Assembly: GCA_013288555.1 (NCBI GenBank)
Contig: JABDBQ010000005.1
Coordinates: forward strand, 41,799 to 105,798
Source of the DNA: Bacteroidota bacterium
GTDB taxonomy: Bacteria > Bacteroidota > Bacteroidia > CAILMK01
DNA: 64,000 nt
Reading direction: 5' to 3'
This document shows positions 27,529 through 37,073 of the stretch, in pieces. Numbering within the stretch: position 1 is the stretch's first letter; every line of letters starts with the position of its first letter. Under the pieces are notes generated by a model. The model saw only the letters and a program-made list of their open reading frames with translations, had not been told where the DNA came from and searched no databases. The translations under genes and the position numbers were made by a program.

Positions 27529-28722
27529 CTATTCCCTAATTACTTCAATTCCTGGCAATGATATTCCTTCAAGGTATTCCAGCATGGCACCACCTCCTGT
27601 GGATACATAGCTTACCCTGGATTCCAGGTTAAATTTATTAATTGCAGCCACAGAATCTCCACCTCCGATTAATGAAAAGGCACCCAGACTGGTAGCATCT
27701 GCTACAGCAAAAGCGATTTCTTTGGTTCCGTTTTCAAAATTACTCCATTCAAAAACACCCATTGGGCCATTCCAAAGAATTGTTTTTGACTTCATTAGCA
27801 CATTTTTATATGTTTCAATGGCTTTTGGCCCGATATCCAGGCCCATTCTGTCGGCACTAATGTTATCCGAGTTTTCAATTTTTATGTCAGCCTCGTTGCT
27901 GAAATTATCAGCGGCCAGGCTATCTATAGGAAGAAACAATCCTACATTTTTATCTTTTGCTTTTTGAATTAGCATCCTAGCAAGGTCCAGTTTGTCATCT
28001 TCCGTTTTGGATTTACCAATATTGCCACCTGCTGCCTTAATAAAAGTATAAGCCATAGCGCCGCCAATTAATACATTATCAGCTTTTTGAAGCAGGTTTT
28101 CAATTATGCCGACTTTATCTGAAACTTTTGATCCGCCAATTATTGCAGTGAAAGGTTTCTCGTAGCTTTTTATCACCCTGTCTATATTCTTTATCTCATC
28201 GCTCATGAGGTACCCGAACATTTTATTTTTTCCAAAAAACCTTGCAATTATAGCTGTTGAGGCATGGGCACGATGTGCTGTTCCAAAGGCATCATTTATG
28301 TAAACATCTCCAAGCGATGCGAGTTTTTTAGAAAATTCTTCATCACCAGCTTCTTCTTCTTTATAAAAGCGAAGGTTTTCAAGCATCAAAACTTCTCCGG
28401 GCTTGAGGGTCGCAGCGTTTTCTTTTGCTCCACTTCCAATGCAATCAGCTGAAAATTTAATATTTACACCTGGTAATAATGCCTGTAAAGCAGGTAAAAT
28501 GTGCTTTAGTGACATATCCTCATTCACTTTACCTTTTGGCCTGCCCAGATGTGACATGAGGATGACCGAACCGCCTCCCAGGATAACTTTTTTAATAGTT
28601 TGGATGGCTGCTTTGATCCTGGTATTGTCAGTTACTTCAAAATTTTTATCAAGTGGAACATTGAAATCAACCCTGATAAGGGCTTTTTTTCCTGTAAAGT
28701 CATAAATATTAATATTCTGCAT
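27529..28722 (-). CDS. pgk: Phosphoglycerate kinase
   Basis: Glycolytic conversion of 1,3-bisphosphoglycerate to 3-phosphoglycerate with ATP gain. The N-terminus has RVDFNVPL (about 17-24), the substrate region SHLGRPKGK, the hinge region [15 protein letters not shown], and the C-terminal [14 protein letters not shown] and [16 protein letters not shown] 28722 gives 397 aa, the normal size. TTG upstream would add seven residues. Confidence 0.97.
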   Translation of the reverse strand: MQNINIYDFTGKKALIRVDFNVPLDKNFEVTDNTRIKAAIQTIKKVILGGGSVILMSHLGRPKGKVNEDMSLKHILPALQALLPGVNIKFSADCIGSGAKENAATLKPGEVLMLENLRFYKEEEAGDEEFSKKLASLGDVYINDAFGTAHRAHASTAIIARFFGKNKMFGYLMSDEIKNIDRVIKSYEKPFTAIIGGSKVSDKVGIIENLLQKADNVLIGGAMAYTFIKAAGGNIGKSKTEDDKLDLARMLIQKAKDKNVGLFLPIDSLAADNFSNEADIKIENSDNISADRMGLDIGPKAIETYKNVLMKSKTILWNGPMGVFEWSNFENGTKEIAFAVADATSLGAFSLIGGGDSVAAINKFNLESRVSYVSTGGGAMLEYLEGISLPGIEVIRE

Positions 28723-28740
28723 TTTAATTTTTTTAGGGGG

Positions 28741-28748
28741 CAAATTTA
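28741..28748 (-). promoter_or_regulatory. Candidate -7 box for pgk
   Basis: On the minus strand it reads TAAATTTG, matching TAnnTTTG, about 19 bases before the pgk start. No clear TTG lies at the expected distance upstream. Confidence 0.45.
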
Positions 28749-28842
28749 ACTGAATTAGGCGCTAAAAAAGTTAATAAGAATCATAATTGCATTTTTACCA
28801 ATGTCTTTTATCAAATTTGCATGCAAAAAGTCAAATTGAAAT

Positions 28843-29238
28843 ATGAGTGAATTAGCGATAAAAAGGGAAGAACAATATACTTTGATTACTGTCAATATTC
28901 AAAAAGCAGACAATGCACTTTTTGAATTGCTTTATAACCAGGTAATTCTAGAAATGGAAGAAGGCAGAGTAAACTTCATTTTCGATTTTGAAAAGATCCA
29001 GGATTTTAACCATTCTCTATATTTAAAACTCAATCATATTAATAATATTGTTCTGAAAGAAGGTGGGATATTGGTCATAGCTTGCTTTAGTGCAGTAAAC
29101 CCTGATTTATTTAATGATCTTGATATTGTTTCCACTAAAACAGTTGTTGAAGCCGGTGATTATGTCTTTATGGAGGAAATTGAAAGGCATTTTTTGGAAG
29201 TTGATGATGATGAAGATGAAGAAGATCAGGAGGATTAG
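28843..29238 (+). CDS. STAS-domain protein (anti-sigma factor antagonist-like)
   Basis: 131 aa STAS domain with IKREEQYTLITVNIQKADN at the start, a VNFIFDFEKIQDFNHSLYLKL middle and an acidic tail of Asp and Glu. In classical antagonists a Ser or Thr after Asp is phosphorylated. Here the core reads FDFEKIQDFNHSLYL, so the Ser in NHSL may be the site. The nearby T9SS protein and RNase Z genes follow. Confidence 0.82.
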   Translation: MSELAIKREEQYTLITVNIQKADNALFELLYNQVILEMEEGRVNFIFDFEKIQDFNHSLYLKLNHINNIVLKEGGILVIACFSAVNPDLFNDLDIVSTKTVVEAGDYVFMEEIERHFLEVDDDEDEEDQED

Positions 29239-29313
29239 TTGAACTCTATTTATAGTTATTTATATAATGCTTAATATTGCGTTTGGTTTTGAAACTCATT
29301 AAATCTACAGATC

Positions 29314-30066
29314 ATGAATAAAGTTATACTACTAATGCTTATGTTTTTTGTCATTGCATCAAAAATGTCAGCCCAAGCGATATGCACGCCAGATAGTTCA
29401 CAATTCCCAAAAGGAACCAGTTTTGGTATTTTACCCGATAGCTTAAGTGCTAATGCCAATGTTGGTTTTAACCAGACTTTAAATTTTAAATTTCCGAAAG
29501 ACACGACCTATTCATCATTCCCGGTTATAATTGATTCTGTTAAAATTGATTCCGTAAGTCATTTCCCAAAATCATTTTCTTATCAATGTACAAGTAAAAC
29601 TTGTACTTACAAAGGCGGAACATATGGCTGCGCACTGATAACGGGTAGTCCTGTAAACAGTGAAGTGGGTGTATATCACCTTAATATTCATTTTACAGTT
29701 TTCTTTCATTCGACACTAATACCAACCGAGATCCCATTACCTGATAGTGGTGCAATGAAGTTGACGATACATGCTCATTCAGGAATTTTAGAACCAATTG
29801 CAAACAGCAAATTTGAACTGGATCAGAATTACCCAAATCCATTTAGCAAAAAAACGGAAATAGGCTTCAATAATCCTGATGTACAGCCTGTATATCTCAC
29901 TGTCACGAATGAAATAGGACAGCAGGTTTATGCAAAACAGATTCAAAGTCACCAAGGATCTAATGTCATTGGTTTTGAGCGCAATGGCTTGCCCCAGGGA
30001 ATATATTTATACAGTATCAGAACCGGTAATAATATTATTACCCGGAGGATGGTTATTAAGGATTAA
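29314..30066 (+). CDS. T9SS-exported protein with C-terminal sorting domain
   Basis: 250 aa: signal peptide (residues 1-20, cleavage after SAQ), a beta-rich region of unknown function, and a type A C-terminal sorting domain. The domain opens QNYPNPFSKKTEIGF and ends IYLYSIRTGNNIITRRMVIK. Two Cys pairs (Y-Q-C-T-S-K-T-C, then YGCALITG) suggest disulfides. Its stop and the next gene's start share TAATG, so the two are translationally linked although RNase Z is cytosolic. Confidence 0.83.
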   Translation: MNKVILLMLMFFVIASKMSAQAICTPDSSQFPKGTSFGILPDSLSANANVGFNQTLNFKFPKDTTYSSFPVIIDSVKIDSVSHFPKSFSYQCTSKTCTYKGGTYGCALITGSPVNSEVGVYHLNIHFTVFFHSTLIPTEIPLPDSGAMKLTIHAHSGILEPIANSKFELDQNYPNPFSKKTEIGFNNPDVQPVYLTVTNEIGQQVYAKQIQSHQGSNVIGFERNGLPQGIYLYSIRTGNNIITRRMVIKD

Positions 30067-30983
30067 TGTCTTTTGAGCTTACCATTTTAGGTTCCGGCTC
30101 TGCATCGCCAACGCCCGATCGTTTTGCAAGTTCCCAGTTTTTAAACTTTGCAAATCATTATATTCTAATTGATTGTGGTGAAGGGTCTCAAATCCAAATG
30201 ATGCGATTTGGAGTCAAATCATTCAAAGTTGATATGATTTTTATTTCGCATCTTCATCCGGATCATTATCTTGGATTACCGGGTTTTATAAGTTCCCTGG
30301 GTCTAAAAGGAAGGATGGAACCTCTTGATATTTATTGCCCGGTTGGTTTGAAGGAAATACTTGAGGTGCAGTTTCAATTCGGAGAAGTTCATTTAGGTTA
30401 TGAAATTCGTTATCATGTTTTTGCTGAAGAGGTGGAAAATGTTGAGTTCGAAGATCAATATCTTAAAATTTACAGTTTTCCTTTGAATCACAGAGTTACC
30501 TGCCGTGGGTTTTTATTTCAGGAAAAGAAATCAGTTCGAAAAATAAATAAACCAGCAAATTCAGAGGTGAAACTACCAAACGAATCATATCCTGTTCTCA
30601 GAAGTGGACATGATTTTACAGATAAAACTGGAAAGGTGTGGGAGTTTGAAAAATATACTTTACCCAACGAAGAGCCATTCAGCTATATGTATATTACTGA
30701 CACCACATATTTGCCTGAACTTGCTGAACAACTATCCAGATACAAGGTACACACCTTATATCACGAGGCAACATTTTTAGATGAATTAAAGGATAAGGCT
30801 AAGATAACATGTCATTCCACGGCTAAAGAAGCTGCTGAATTTGCGGTTAAAGCGGGCGTAAAAAGATTGATTTTAGGGCATTTTTCTTCCAGATATAAAG
30901 ATTTGGAACCCTTACTAAATGAAGCAAGAGAATTATTCGGCGAAGTCTTTCTTGCAACGGATGGTGCCGGATTTGAAGTGTAA
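30066..30983 (+). CDS. rnz: Ribonuclease Z
   Basis: tRNA 3'-end maturation endonuclease of the metallo-beta-lactamase fold. The N-terminus LGSGSASPTPDRFASS and the zinc motif HLHPDH (residues 62-67) are diagnostic. Later ligands are the YITDTTYLPE and HEATF regions and LILGHFSSRY. 305 aa is the usual length for the short form. Starts at an ATG overlapping the stop of the T9SS gene. Confidence 0.95.
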   Translation: MSFELTILGSGSASPTPDRFASSQFLNFANHYILIDCGEGSQIQMMRFGVKSFKVDMIFISHLHPDHYLGLPGFISSLGLKGRMEPLDIYCPVGLKEILEVQFQFGEVHLGYEIRYHVFAEEVENVEFEDQYLKIYSFPLNHRVTCRGFLFQEKKSVRKINKPANSEVKLPNESYPVLRSGHDFTDKTGKVWEFEKYTLPNEEPFSYMYITDTTYLPELAEQLSRYKVHTLYHEATFLDELKDKAKITCHSTAKEAAEFAVKAGVKRLILGHFSSRYKDLEPLLNEARELFGEVFLATDGAGFEV

Positions 30984-31005
30984 GATTTTGATTTTTTATT
31001 AATAA

Positions 31006-31033
31006 TTGGTTGGGTATTCTTTTTCTATATTTG
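31006..31033 (+). promoter_or_regulatory. Bacteroidota-type promoter for the C10 peptidase
   Basis: TTG at 31006-31008, 17 bases, then TATATTTG at 31026-31033, about 30 bases before the ATG at 31063. It matches the TTG / TAnnTTTG consensus exactly. Confidence 0.75.
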
Positions 31034-31062
31034 TAAAAATATGCAATTATAACATTTACTGT

Positions 31063-34000
31063 ATGAAAAATATTTGTACAATTTTTCTCTTTTTGCACTT
31101 ATGCAACATAGTTATTTCAAAACCGGTAAGTGAATCTACTGCCAGTAAAGCTGGTAGGAATTTTCTTTCTGTTAAGACCAATTCGGCTTATTACAAAACC
31201 GGAATTTCACTCACCCTTGCCTATAAATCCTTTTCATCGAATACTGCCGCCGTATCGACGGTTTCCAAGGGTAAGACTGCTTTTTATATTTTTAATACGG
31301 GTCATGGTTTCGTTATTGTATCGGGTGATGATGCAGTCCATCCTATTCTTGGGTATTCGAACGATGGGAATTTCGATCAAAAAAATATCTCACCATCAAT
31401 GTCTTACTGGCTTGATGGATATCAAAGCCAGATTCAATATGTTATTGACCATAATATTCAACCTACACGTTCAATTTCAGCCGAATGGAATTCATTAAAT
31501 AATAATTCGACACAGACCATGGCACAGACATCATCCGGGGTTTCGCCACTTATGGCCACAGATTGGAACCAATCGCCCTATTATAATGATCTATGCCCTT
31601 ATGACAACACCAAAAATGCATATTGCGTTACCGGGTGTGTTGCCACAGCGATGGCCCAGGTTATGAAATACTGGAATTTCCCGACTTCTGGTTATAATTC
31701 ATATTCATATAATGATGCACATTACGGTACACAATCAGTAAATTTCAGCACCACGACATATGGCTGGAGTTCAATGACAAATTCCATAAGTAGTTCCAAT
31801 ACAGCAGTTGCTACCCTAATGTACCATTGCGGGGTAAGCGTGAATATGGCCTATGGTACTGACGAGAGTACTTCATATGTTATTTCAGCGGCTTCTGCAA
31901 CAACCAACTGTGCAGAATACGCATTAAAGCAATATTTTGGATATAGTAGTTCACTGAAAGGATTGCTCAGATCTAATTTTGCAGATACAGCCTGGATTTC
32001 TAAACTCAAAAATGAGCTTGATAACCAAAGGCCTGTTATCTATGCTGGGTTCGGACCCGGTGGTGGCCATTGTTTTGACCTTGATGGCTATGATGCCAAT
32101 AATTATTTTCATGTAAACTGGGGATGGGGAGGAACGGATAATGGATATTTTTCAGTTGATGCATTAAATCCATCTAATGTAGGTACGGGAGGAGGAAGCG
32201 GCGATTTTAACAGCAACCAGGAAGCTATAATAGGGATTGAACCTTCGACCGGAGGCAGCCATTCTACGCCACCGGAAGCTGACAGTATTTCGCTATATGA
32301 CCAGGTAACCATATCATCTGCAACCATTAAATATGGGCAAGGATTTGCAGTATATGCCAACTTGCAAAATACAGGAACAGATACTTTTAAGGGTTCTTAT
32401 TGCGCCGCAATATTTGATAGTACCAACACATTTTTCGATTATGTGGATAGCTTTAATAATATAGTGCTTTTGCCAAATCAGTATTATACAAGTGATATTA
32501 GTTTTGGACGAAATGGGTCATTAAGTATGTTGCCCGGCAAATACAGTATTGCCATCTTTTATCATACAATAGGAGGCAGCTGGAAACTGGTTGCAAATAC
32601 CGGCACCTATACAAATTATGTCAAGCTCAGCGTCATAAACCCCGGAGTTCTTGAAATGTATTCGAAGATGAAATTATCAACAGGAACTACATTGGTACAA
32701 GGTCAATCGGTATCAGTAAACCTTGATATTATCAATACTTCAACAACAACATTTAATGGCGAATATGATTTATCTCTTTACAATCTGGATGGTTCCCACG
32801 TTTTATCCATTCAAACGCTCACCAGCCAGACTTTGAAATACAATTATCATTATACCAGCGGCTTAACCTTTTCAAATTCAGATGTTAATGTAAGCCCGGG
32901 AACTTATTTGCTGGCCATGCAATATCTCGAATCCGGCGGCAGTAATTTCGCATTAACCGGATCAACTAATTATCCCAATCCAATCAAGGTAATCGTAGTA
33001 GAACCTGCTTTAGGCCCGGATAAATATGAACCAAATAACACTATATCTGAAGCATATTCACTCCCTGTGACTTTCTCGAGTGATCTTGCTGATGTAAACA
33101 CCGCAGGGTCAAATTGTAATACCGGAACTGACTACGATTACTATAAAATTATACTGGATTCGGGTTTTGATTATAAGATTTCAGGAAGAATTGATGACGC
33201 CCGGGGAAGCGGTAATTCAAATACATACACGCTGGACGGAATATTTTCGTACTCCGTTGACAGTGGAAAAACATGGAATGGACCATTTAGTGGTGTTTTG
33301 ACAAATAATATCGTAATCAAAAACGGGGGGGGCGTTTACTTCCTGGTATCACCACAATTCAGTGGACAAACCGGTACATATTTACTTGATTTATCTGTTT
33401 CGAGAGTTATGGAAGCAGACAAGTACGAACCTGATAATTCAGTTGTTACGGCTTATTCTTTGCCTGTTAACTTTTCAGGAAATACAGCAAATGTTAACAC
33501 GCAGGGTTCCAATATAAATGTCAGTTCTGATGTCGATTATTATAAGATAATACTGGATCCAACAAAGGCTTATTCAATTTCTGCAAGGATAGATGATGCC
33601 CAGGGCAGTGGCAATTCAAATACATATAGCCTTAATGGACAGTTTTCTTATTCATTAGATGGAGGCAATACCTGGTCGGGTCCATATCAGGGTACCATTC
33701 CTTCAAATATCAATCTCAATCATGGTACGACGGTTTATTTCCTGGTCACTTCTTTATCAGGAACCGAGACCGGTACTTACTTGCTTGATGTTGATATTAC
33801 GAAATCTATTTCAGGGATTGAAAACAATAATAATACAACGATAATAAATGTATATCCAAATCCGACGTCTGATGTTTTGAACATAGATCTGTCTGGCTTT
33901 AAAGGAAATGTAAATAAGGTAACACTGACAGGTATGGATGGTAAAATTGTCTATTCCATCTTATCCCCCGAAAACCAAAGAGTGAATTCAATACCTGTTG

Positions 34001-34083
34001 AAAACCTGGCATATGGTATTTATTTTATTTATATCCAGACAGATAATGGTATCGTGAGTAAAAGAATAGAGGTGCAAAAATAA
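31063..34083 (+). CDS. C10 family cysteine peptidase with T9SS sorting domain
   Basis: About 1006 aa. A signal peptide (1-21) and a Spi-type propeptide come first, then a C10 (streptopain-like) peptidase with catalytic Cys192 in GCVATAMAQ and His336 in GGGHCFDLDGYD. Next are Ig/CARDB-like beta domains, then two similar pre-peptidase C-terminal domains opening DKYEPNNTISEAYSL and DKYEPDNSVVTAYSL, and a type A sorting domain with YPNPTSDVLNI. I chose ATG 31063 because the 19 residues encoded before it fit no signal peptide. Likely secreted by T9SS and surface-attached. Confidence 0.93.
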   Translation: MKNICTIFLFLHLCNIVISKPVSESTASKAGRNFLSVKTNSAYYKTGISLTLAYKSFSSNTAAVSTVSKGKTAFYIFNTGHGFVIVSGDDAVHPILGYSNDGNFDQKNISPSMSYWLDGYQSQIQYVIDHNIQPTRSISAEWNSLNNNSTQTMAQTSSGVSPLMATDWNQSPYYNDLCPYDNTKNAYCVTGCVATAMAQVMKYWNFPTSGYNSYSYNDAHYGTQSVNFSTTTYGWSSMTNSISSSNTAVATLMYHCGVSVNMAYGTDESTSYVISAASATTNCAEYALKQYFGYSSSLKGLLRSNFADTAWISKLKNELDNQRPVIYAGFGPGGGHCFDLDGYDANNYFHVNWGWGGTDNGYFSVDALNPSNVGTGGGSGDFNSNQEAIIGIEPSTGGSHSTPPEADSISLYDQVTISSATIKYGQGFAVYANLQNTGTDTFKGSYCAAIFDSTNTFFDYVDSFNNIVLLPNQYYTSDISFGRNGSLSMLPGKYSIAIFYHTIGGSWKLVANTGTYTNYVKLSVINPGVLEMYSKMKLSTGTTLVQGQSVSVNLDIINTSTTTFNGEYDLSLYNLDGSHVLSIQTLTSQTLKYNYHYTSGLTFSNSDVNVSPGTYLLAMQYLESGGSNFALTGSTNYPNPIKVIVVEPALGPDKYEPNNTISEAYSLPVTFSSDLADVNTAGSNCNTGTDYDYYKIILDSGFDYKISGRIDDARGSGNSNTYTLDGIFSYSVDSGKTWNGPFSGVLTNNIVIKNGGGVYFLVSPQFSGQTGTYLLDLSVSRVMEADKYEPDNSVVTAYSLPVNFSGNTANVNTQGSNINVSSDVDYYKIILDPTKAYSISARIDDAQGSGNSNTYSLNGQFSYSLDGGNTWSGPYQGTIPSNINLNHGTTVYFLVTSLSGTETGTYLLDVDITKSISGIENNNNTTIINVYPNPTSDVLNIDLSGFKGNVNKVTLTGMDGKIVYSILSPENQRVNSIPVENLAYGIYFIYIQTDNGIVSKRIEVQK
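33019..33798 (+). repeat. Tandem PPC-like domain repeat inside the C10 peptidase
   Basis: Two units about 399 bases apart (near 33019 and 33418), each encoding a pre-peptidase C-terminal-like domain with the opening DKYEP and the segment GSGNSNTY. By eye the protein copies are clearly related, and differ mainly at interior turns. A sign of internal duplication. Confidence 0.8.
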
Positions 34084-34208
34084 TAAACACAGCAAAAATG
34101 TAATAATATAGGTTTTCTTATTTCTCAGGGTCCTATGATATTGGCTTTCTCCGATGTTTAATTTAAAATGGAATGCTCCTTTTCCCTTAACTTGCCTGAT
34201 AATAATCC

Positions 34209-36986
34209 ATGGAAGATTCCTTTATTCATTTTGTAACTAAAGACATCCTTAAAAGATTAAAAGGAAACCTGGATAATTCCGCTGTAATTTTCCCAAACCA
34301 GAAACCGGAGCAATATTTCTTAAAAGAATTAAAATCTGAGGGATATAAGGGAAAACCGCCTCAAATATTTTCAATAGAGAAATTTATTGATAGCCATTCA
34401 GGTACAGATTCTGAAAATTCCATTGATCTGCTTATTATTTTATTTAAACTATACCTGGAACATTATCCAGAAGCTGAATTTGATAGCTATTACAGCTGGG
34501 GATCTATGATGCTTAGTGATTTTGATGAAATAGACAGGTATATGGCTGATCCTGTTTCGCTTTTTAAAAATCTGTCGGCAGTAAAAGATCTGGAAAAATA
34601 TTTTCTCCAGGAACAAACCCTTCCCTTTGAAATGCTTCCTGAACTTAGTCCCGAGGATGAGCAATACCTAACAAAGCGATTCCTTGAAAACTGGGAAGTT
34701 TATGAAAAGCTTTATTTCGAATTCAAAAAAGAACTTTCTGCTCAGAACAAGGCCTATACTGGGATGAACTTCAGGAAACTTGCTGAGACTCTGCAAAATG
34801 GGGCATTCGGATTGGCATTTAATAAATATATTTTCATTGGATTTAATGCCATATCAAAATCAGAAGAAATAATTATACAAAAGCTTATTGATCTCGACAA
34901 AGCGCTTATTTATTGGGATGCCGACAATTATTTTATTGATAACGACCGCGAAGGAAGTGGGTATTTTATCAGAAGGTCTTTGCAGAACCTGCATGGGTAT
35001 AATGAACAGGTGTTTGGGAATCAATTATTAACCGGGTCTAAAGACATTCACATTATAGGAGCACCGCTCAGGGTAGGGCAATCAAAAGCCTTGGCTATTG
35101 AATTGAAAAAACTTTTCTCAATAAATAAACCTGGAAATGCCTGTATTGTGCTTGCAGATGAAAATATGCTTTCACCTGTCTTGTACGCTATTCCGGGGGA
35201 AGCTGAACCTGTAAACCTGAGCTCAGGCTATCCTCTTAAGTTCAGCAGTTTGTATTCACTTTTTCAATGCCTTACGAACCTGATAAATAATTATCGGGAG
35301 GAATCACATTCTTTTTATTACAAAGATGTCCTGGCTGTTTTATCCCATCCCTTAATCAGGAACCAGGATGAGGATGAGATGAAACGATTGTCCGATAAAA
35401 TACAAAATGATCAATTGATATTTATATCTCAGGATGAAATATGGGGTGAGAACTTAGAAGAAGAAACCGGTTCTGACATTCTGAAGTTGTATTTTAAAGA
35501 AGTACTAAACCTTGAGAGCTTGCATCAGTATTTCTATGATGTTTATTTAAATGCCGGGAAAAAGTCAGAACAATCAGAGAATGAGCCATTTGCTTTAATA
35601 TTTGACGAGATGTTCTCTCTTTTAAAATATCATGGCCAAATAGTGAAGCTGAAAATGTACCTGCGTATTTTTAAAGAAAAGGTAAATAAAGCGTCTTCAA
35701 ATGGCAAGGACCAAAACACTGATAATTTGCAGATTATGGGCATGCTTGAAACCCGTACCCTGGATTTTGAAACCGTATTTATGTTGCCTGTAAATGAGGG
35801 TATTATCCCTGAGAACAAGCGAAACAGGTCTTATATTCCATATGATATTCGCAGGAATTTTAGTCTTCCTATGCAGGACGAACAGGAAAATATTTATGCT
35901 TATAATTTTTACAGATTACTACAAAGGGCAAAGAATATTTACCTGGTCTACGATTCTGAAACTTCCGATGGAGGAGATGAGGAAAGTAGGTATATCAGGC
36001 AGATAGAATATTATTTGCCATCGGCAAATCCCAACATAAAGATTCAGCGGCGGTATTATGGCTTACCCCTTGGGAAAAATCCCTCAAAAGAGATAACCAT
36101 CCGTAAAGAAAAGCTTTTCAATGATGTTTTAATGGCCAGGAATGAATCGGGGCTTTCGCCAAGTTTATTCAGTTCTTATTTTATCTGTTCGCTCCAGTTT
36201 TATTTTAAAAATGTATTAAAAATCCCGGAAAAAGAGAGCATTGTAGAAGAACTGGAAGCGAAACATTTCGGAACACTTTTTCATGACCTGATGGACAGAA
36301 TTTATGATGGACTAAAAGGAAAGCTTATTGACAAAGACGTAATAAACAAAAGAAGAAGAGGCTTAACAATAGCTTTAGACAAAGTTTTGACTCATCAATA
36401 TGGGAAGCAAAAAGAATCTGTTGTTTTAAAAAACAATATCCTGATTGAAACTGTTAAAATTCTGGCAGATAAAGCGCTCGATGCAGATATGAATTACGCT
36501 CCTTTTAAACTGATTGATACTGAAGTTTTGGCATCATGGCAAATGCCATATTTTGAGGATGGGTTTGAAACCATTCATCTAAAGGGTATTATAGACAGGA
36601 TAGATGAAAAGGATGGTGTAACAAGGATTGTGGATTATAAAACAGGCAGTGTAAAGACCTATCATTTCAATTATACTGAACCTGAAGAGATATTGTATAA
36701 AGATAATAAGGAAGCCTTTCAAACTCTTTTTTATGGGATGCTCTACCTTAAAAAGAATCCAGATGCCAGGTTAAAGCCTACAATTTTACCACTTCGCGAA
36801 GTTATAAAAGGTTATGTCGATGTAAATGCCAGGGACGGTTTGTTTGGTAGCAATGAATCTGTGGTTTTTGAGAATAAATTAAAATCCATTATTCACACTA
36901 TATTGGACCCGGATTTATCAATCGGCCAAACAGAGGATTTGAATATATGCAAGATGTGCAGTTATAAGAATATCTGCATGAGATAA
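34209..36986 (+). CDS. AddB-like PD-(D/E)XK nuclease family protein
   Basis: 925 aa. The first two thirds look like a degenerate helicase region of AddB type (FPNQKPEQYFLKELK near the start). The C-terminal third is a PD-(D/E)XK nuclease: GTLFHDLMDRIYD (His), then the GIIDRIDEKDG and RIVDYKTG (Asp, Lys) catalytic block. A Cys pattern, ICSLQFYF and then LNICKMCSYKNICMR at the end, fits the iron-sulfur cluster of AddB/Cas4-type nucleases. It should act in double-strand-break end processing. No AddA/UvrD helicase partner is adjacent here. Confidence 0.87.
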   Translation: MEDSFIHFVTKDILKRLKGNLDNSAVIFPNQKPEQYFLKELKSEGYKGKPPQIFSIEKFIDSHSGTDSENSIDLLIILFKLYLEHYPEAEFDSYYSWGSMMLSDFDEIDRYMADPVSLFKNLSAVKDLEKYFLQEQTLPFEMLPELSPEDEQYLTKRFLENWEVYEKLYFEFKKELSAQNKAYTGMNFRKLAETLQNGAFGLAFNKYIFIGFNAISKSEEIIIQKLIDLDKALIYWDADNYFIDNDREGSGYFIRRSLQNLHGYNEQVFGNQLLTGSKDIHIIGAPLRVGQSKALAIELKKLFSINKPGNACIVLADENMLSPVLYAIPGEAEPVNLSSGYPLKFSSLYSLFQCLTNLINNYREESHSFYYKDVLAVLSHPLIRNQDEDEMKRLSDKIQNDQLIFISQDEIWGENLEEETGSDILKLYFKEVLNLESLHQYFYDVYLNAGKKSEQSENEPFALIFDEMFSLLKYHGQIVKLKMYLRIFKEKVNKASSNGKDQNTDNLQIMGMLETRTLDFETVFMLPVNEGIIPENKRNRSYIPYDIRRNFSLPMQDEQENIYAYNFYRLLQRAKNIYLVYDSETSDGGDEESRYIRQIEYYLPSANPNIKIQRRYYGLPLGKNPSKEITIRKEKLFNDVLMARNESGLSPSLFSSYFICSLQFYFKNVLKIPEKESIVEELEAKHFGTLFHDLMDRIYDGLKGKLIDKDVINKRRRGLTIALDKVLTHQYGKQKESVVLKNNILIETVKILADKALDADMNYAPFKLIDTEVLASWQMPYFEDGFETIHLKGIIDRIDEKDGVTRIVDYKTGSVKTYHFNYTEPEEILYKDNKEAFQTLFYGMLYLKKNPDARLKPTILPLREVIKGYVDVNARDGLFGSNESVVFENKLKSIIHTILDPDLSIGQTEDLNICKMCSYKNICMR

Positions 36987-36994
36987 TAATTAAT

Positions 36995-37022
36995 TTGATA
37001 AATAATTACATGACTATATTTG
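36995..37022 (+). promoter_or_regulatory. Bacteroidota-type promoter for the S46 peptidase
   Basis: TTG at 36995-36997, 17 bases, TATATTTG at 37015-37022, about 50 bases before the ATG. Confidence 0.75.
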
Positions 37023-37073
37023 TATCGCAATCAAATCAAACCATCCGAACTAGAAATAAAAATTCCCTGACAA

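Noticed and set aside
29588-29606. Inverted repeat GTACAAGT / ACTTGTAC inside the T9SS gene
   Set aside because: Short arms within coding sequence, probably chance and shaped by the Cys-Thr-Lys-rich protein.
31006-31062. Longer N-terminus for the C10 peptidase
   Set aside because: Starting at TTG 31006 would place the start on the promoter -33 box and adds residues that do not fit a signal peptide. ATG 31063 begins a clear signal peptide.
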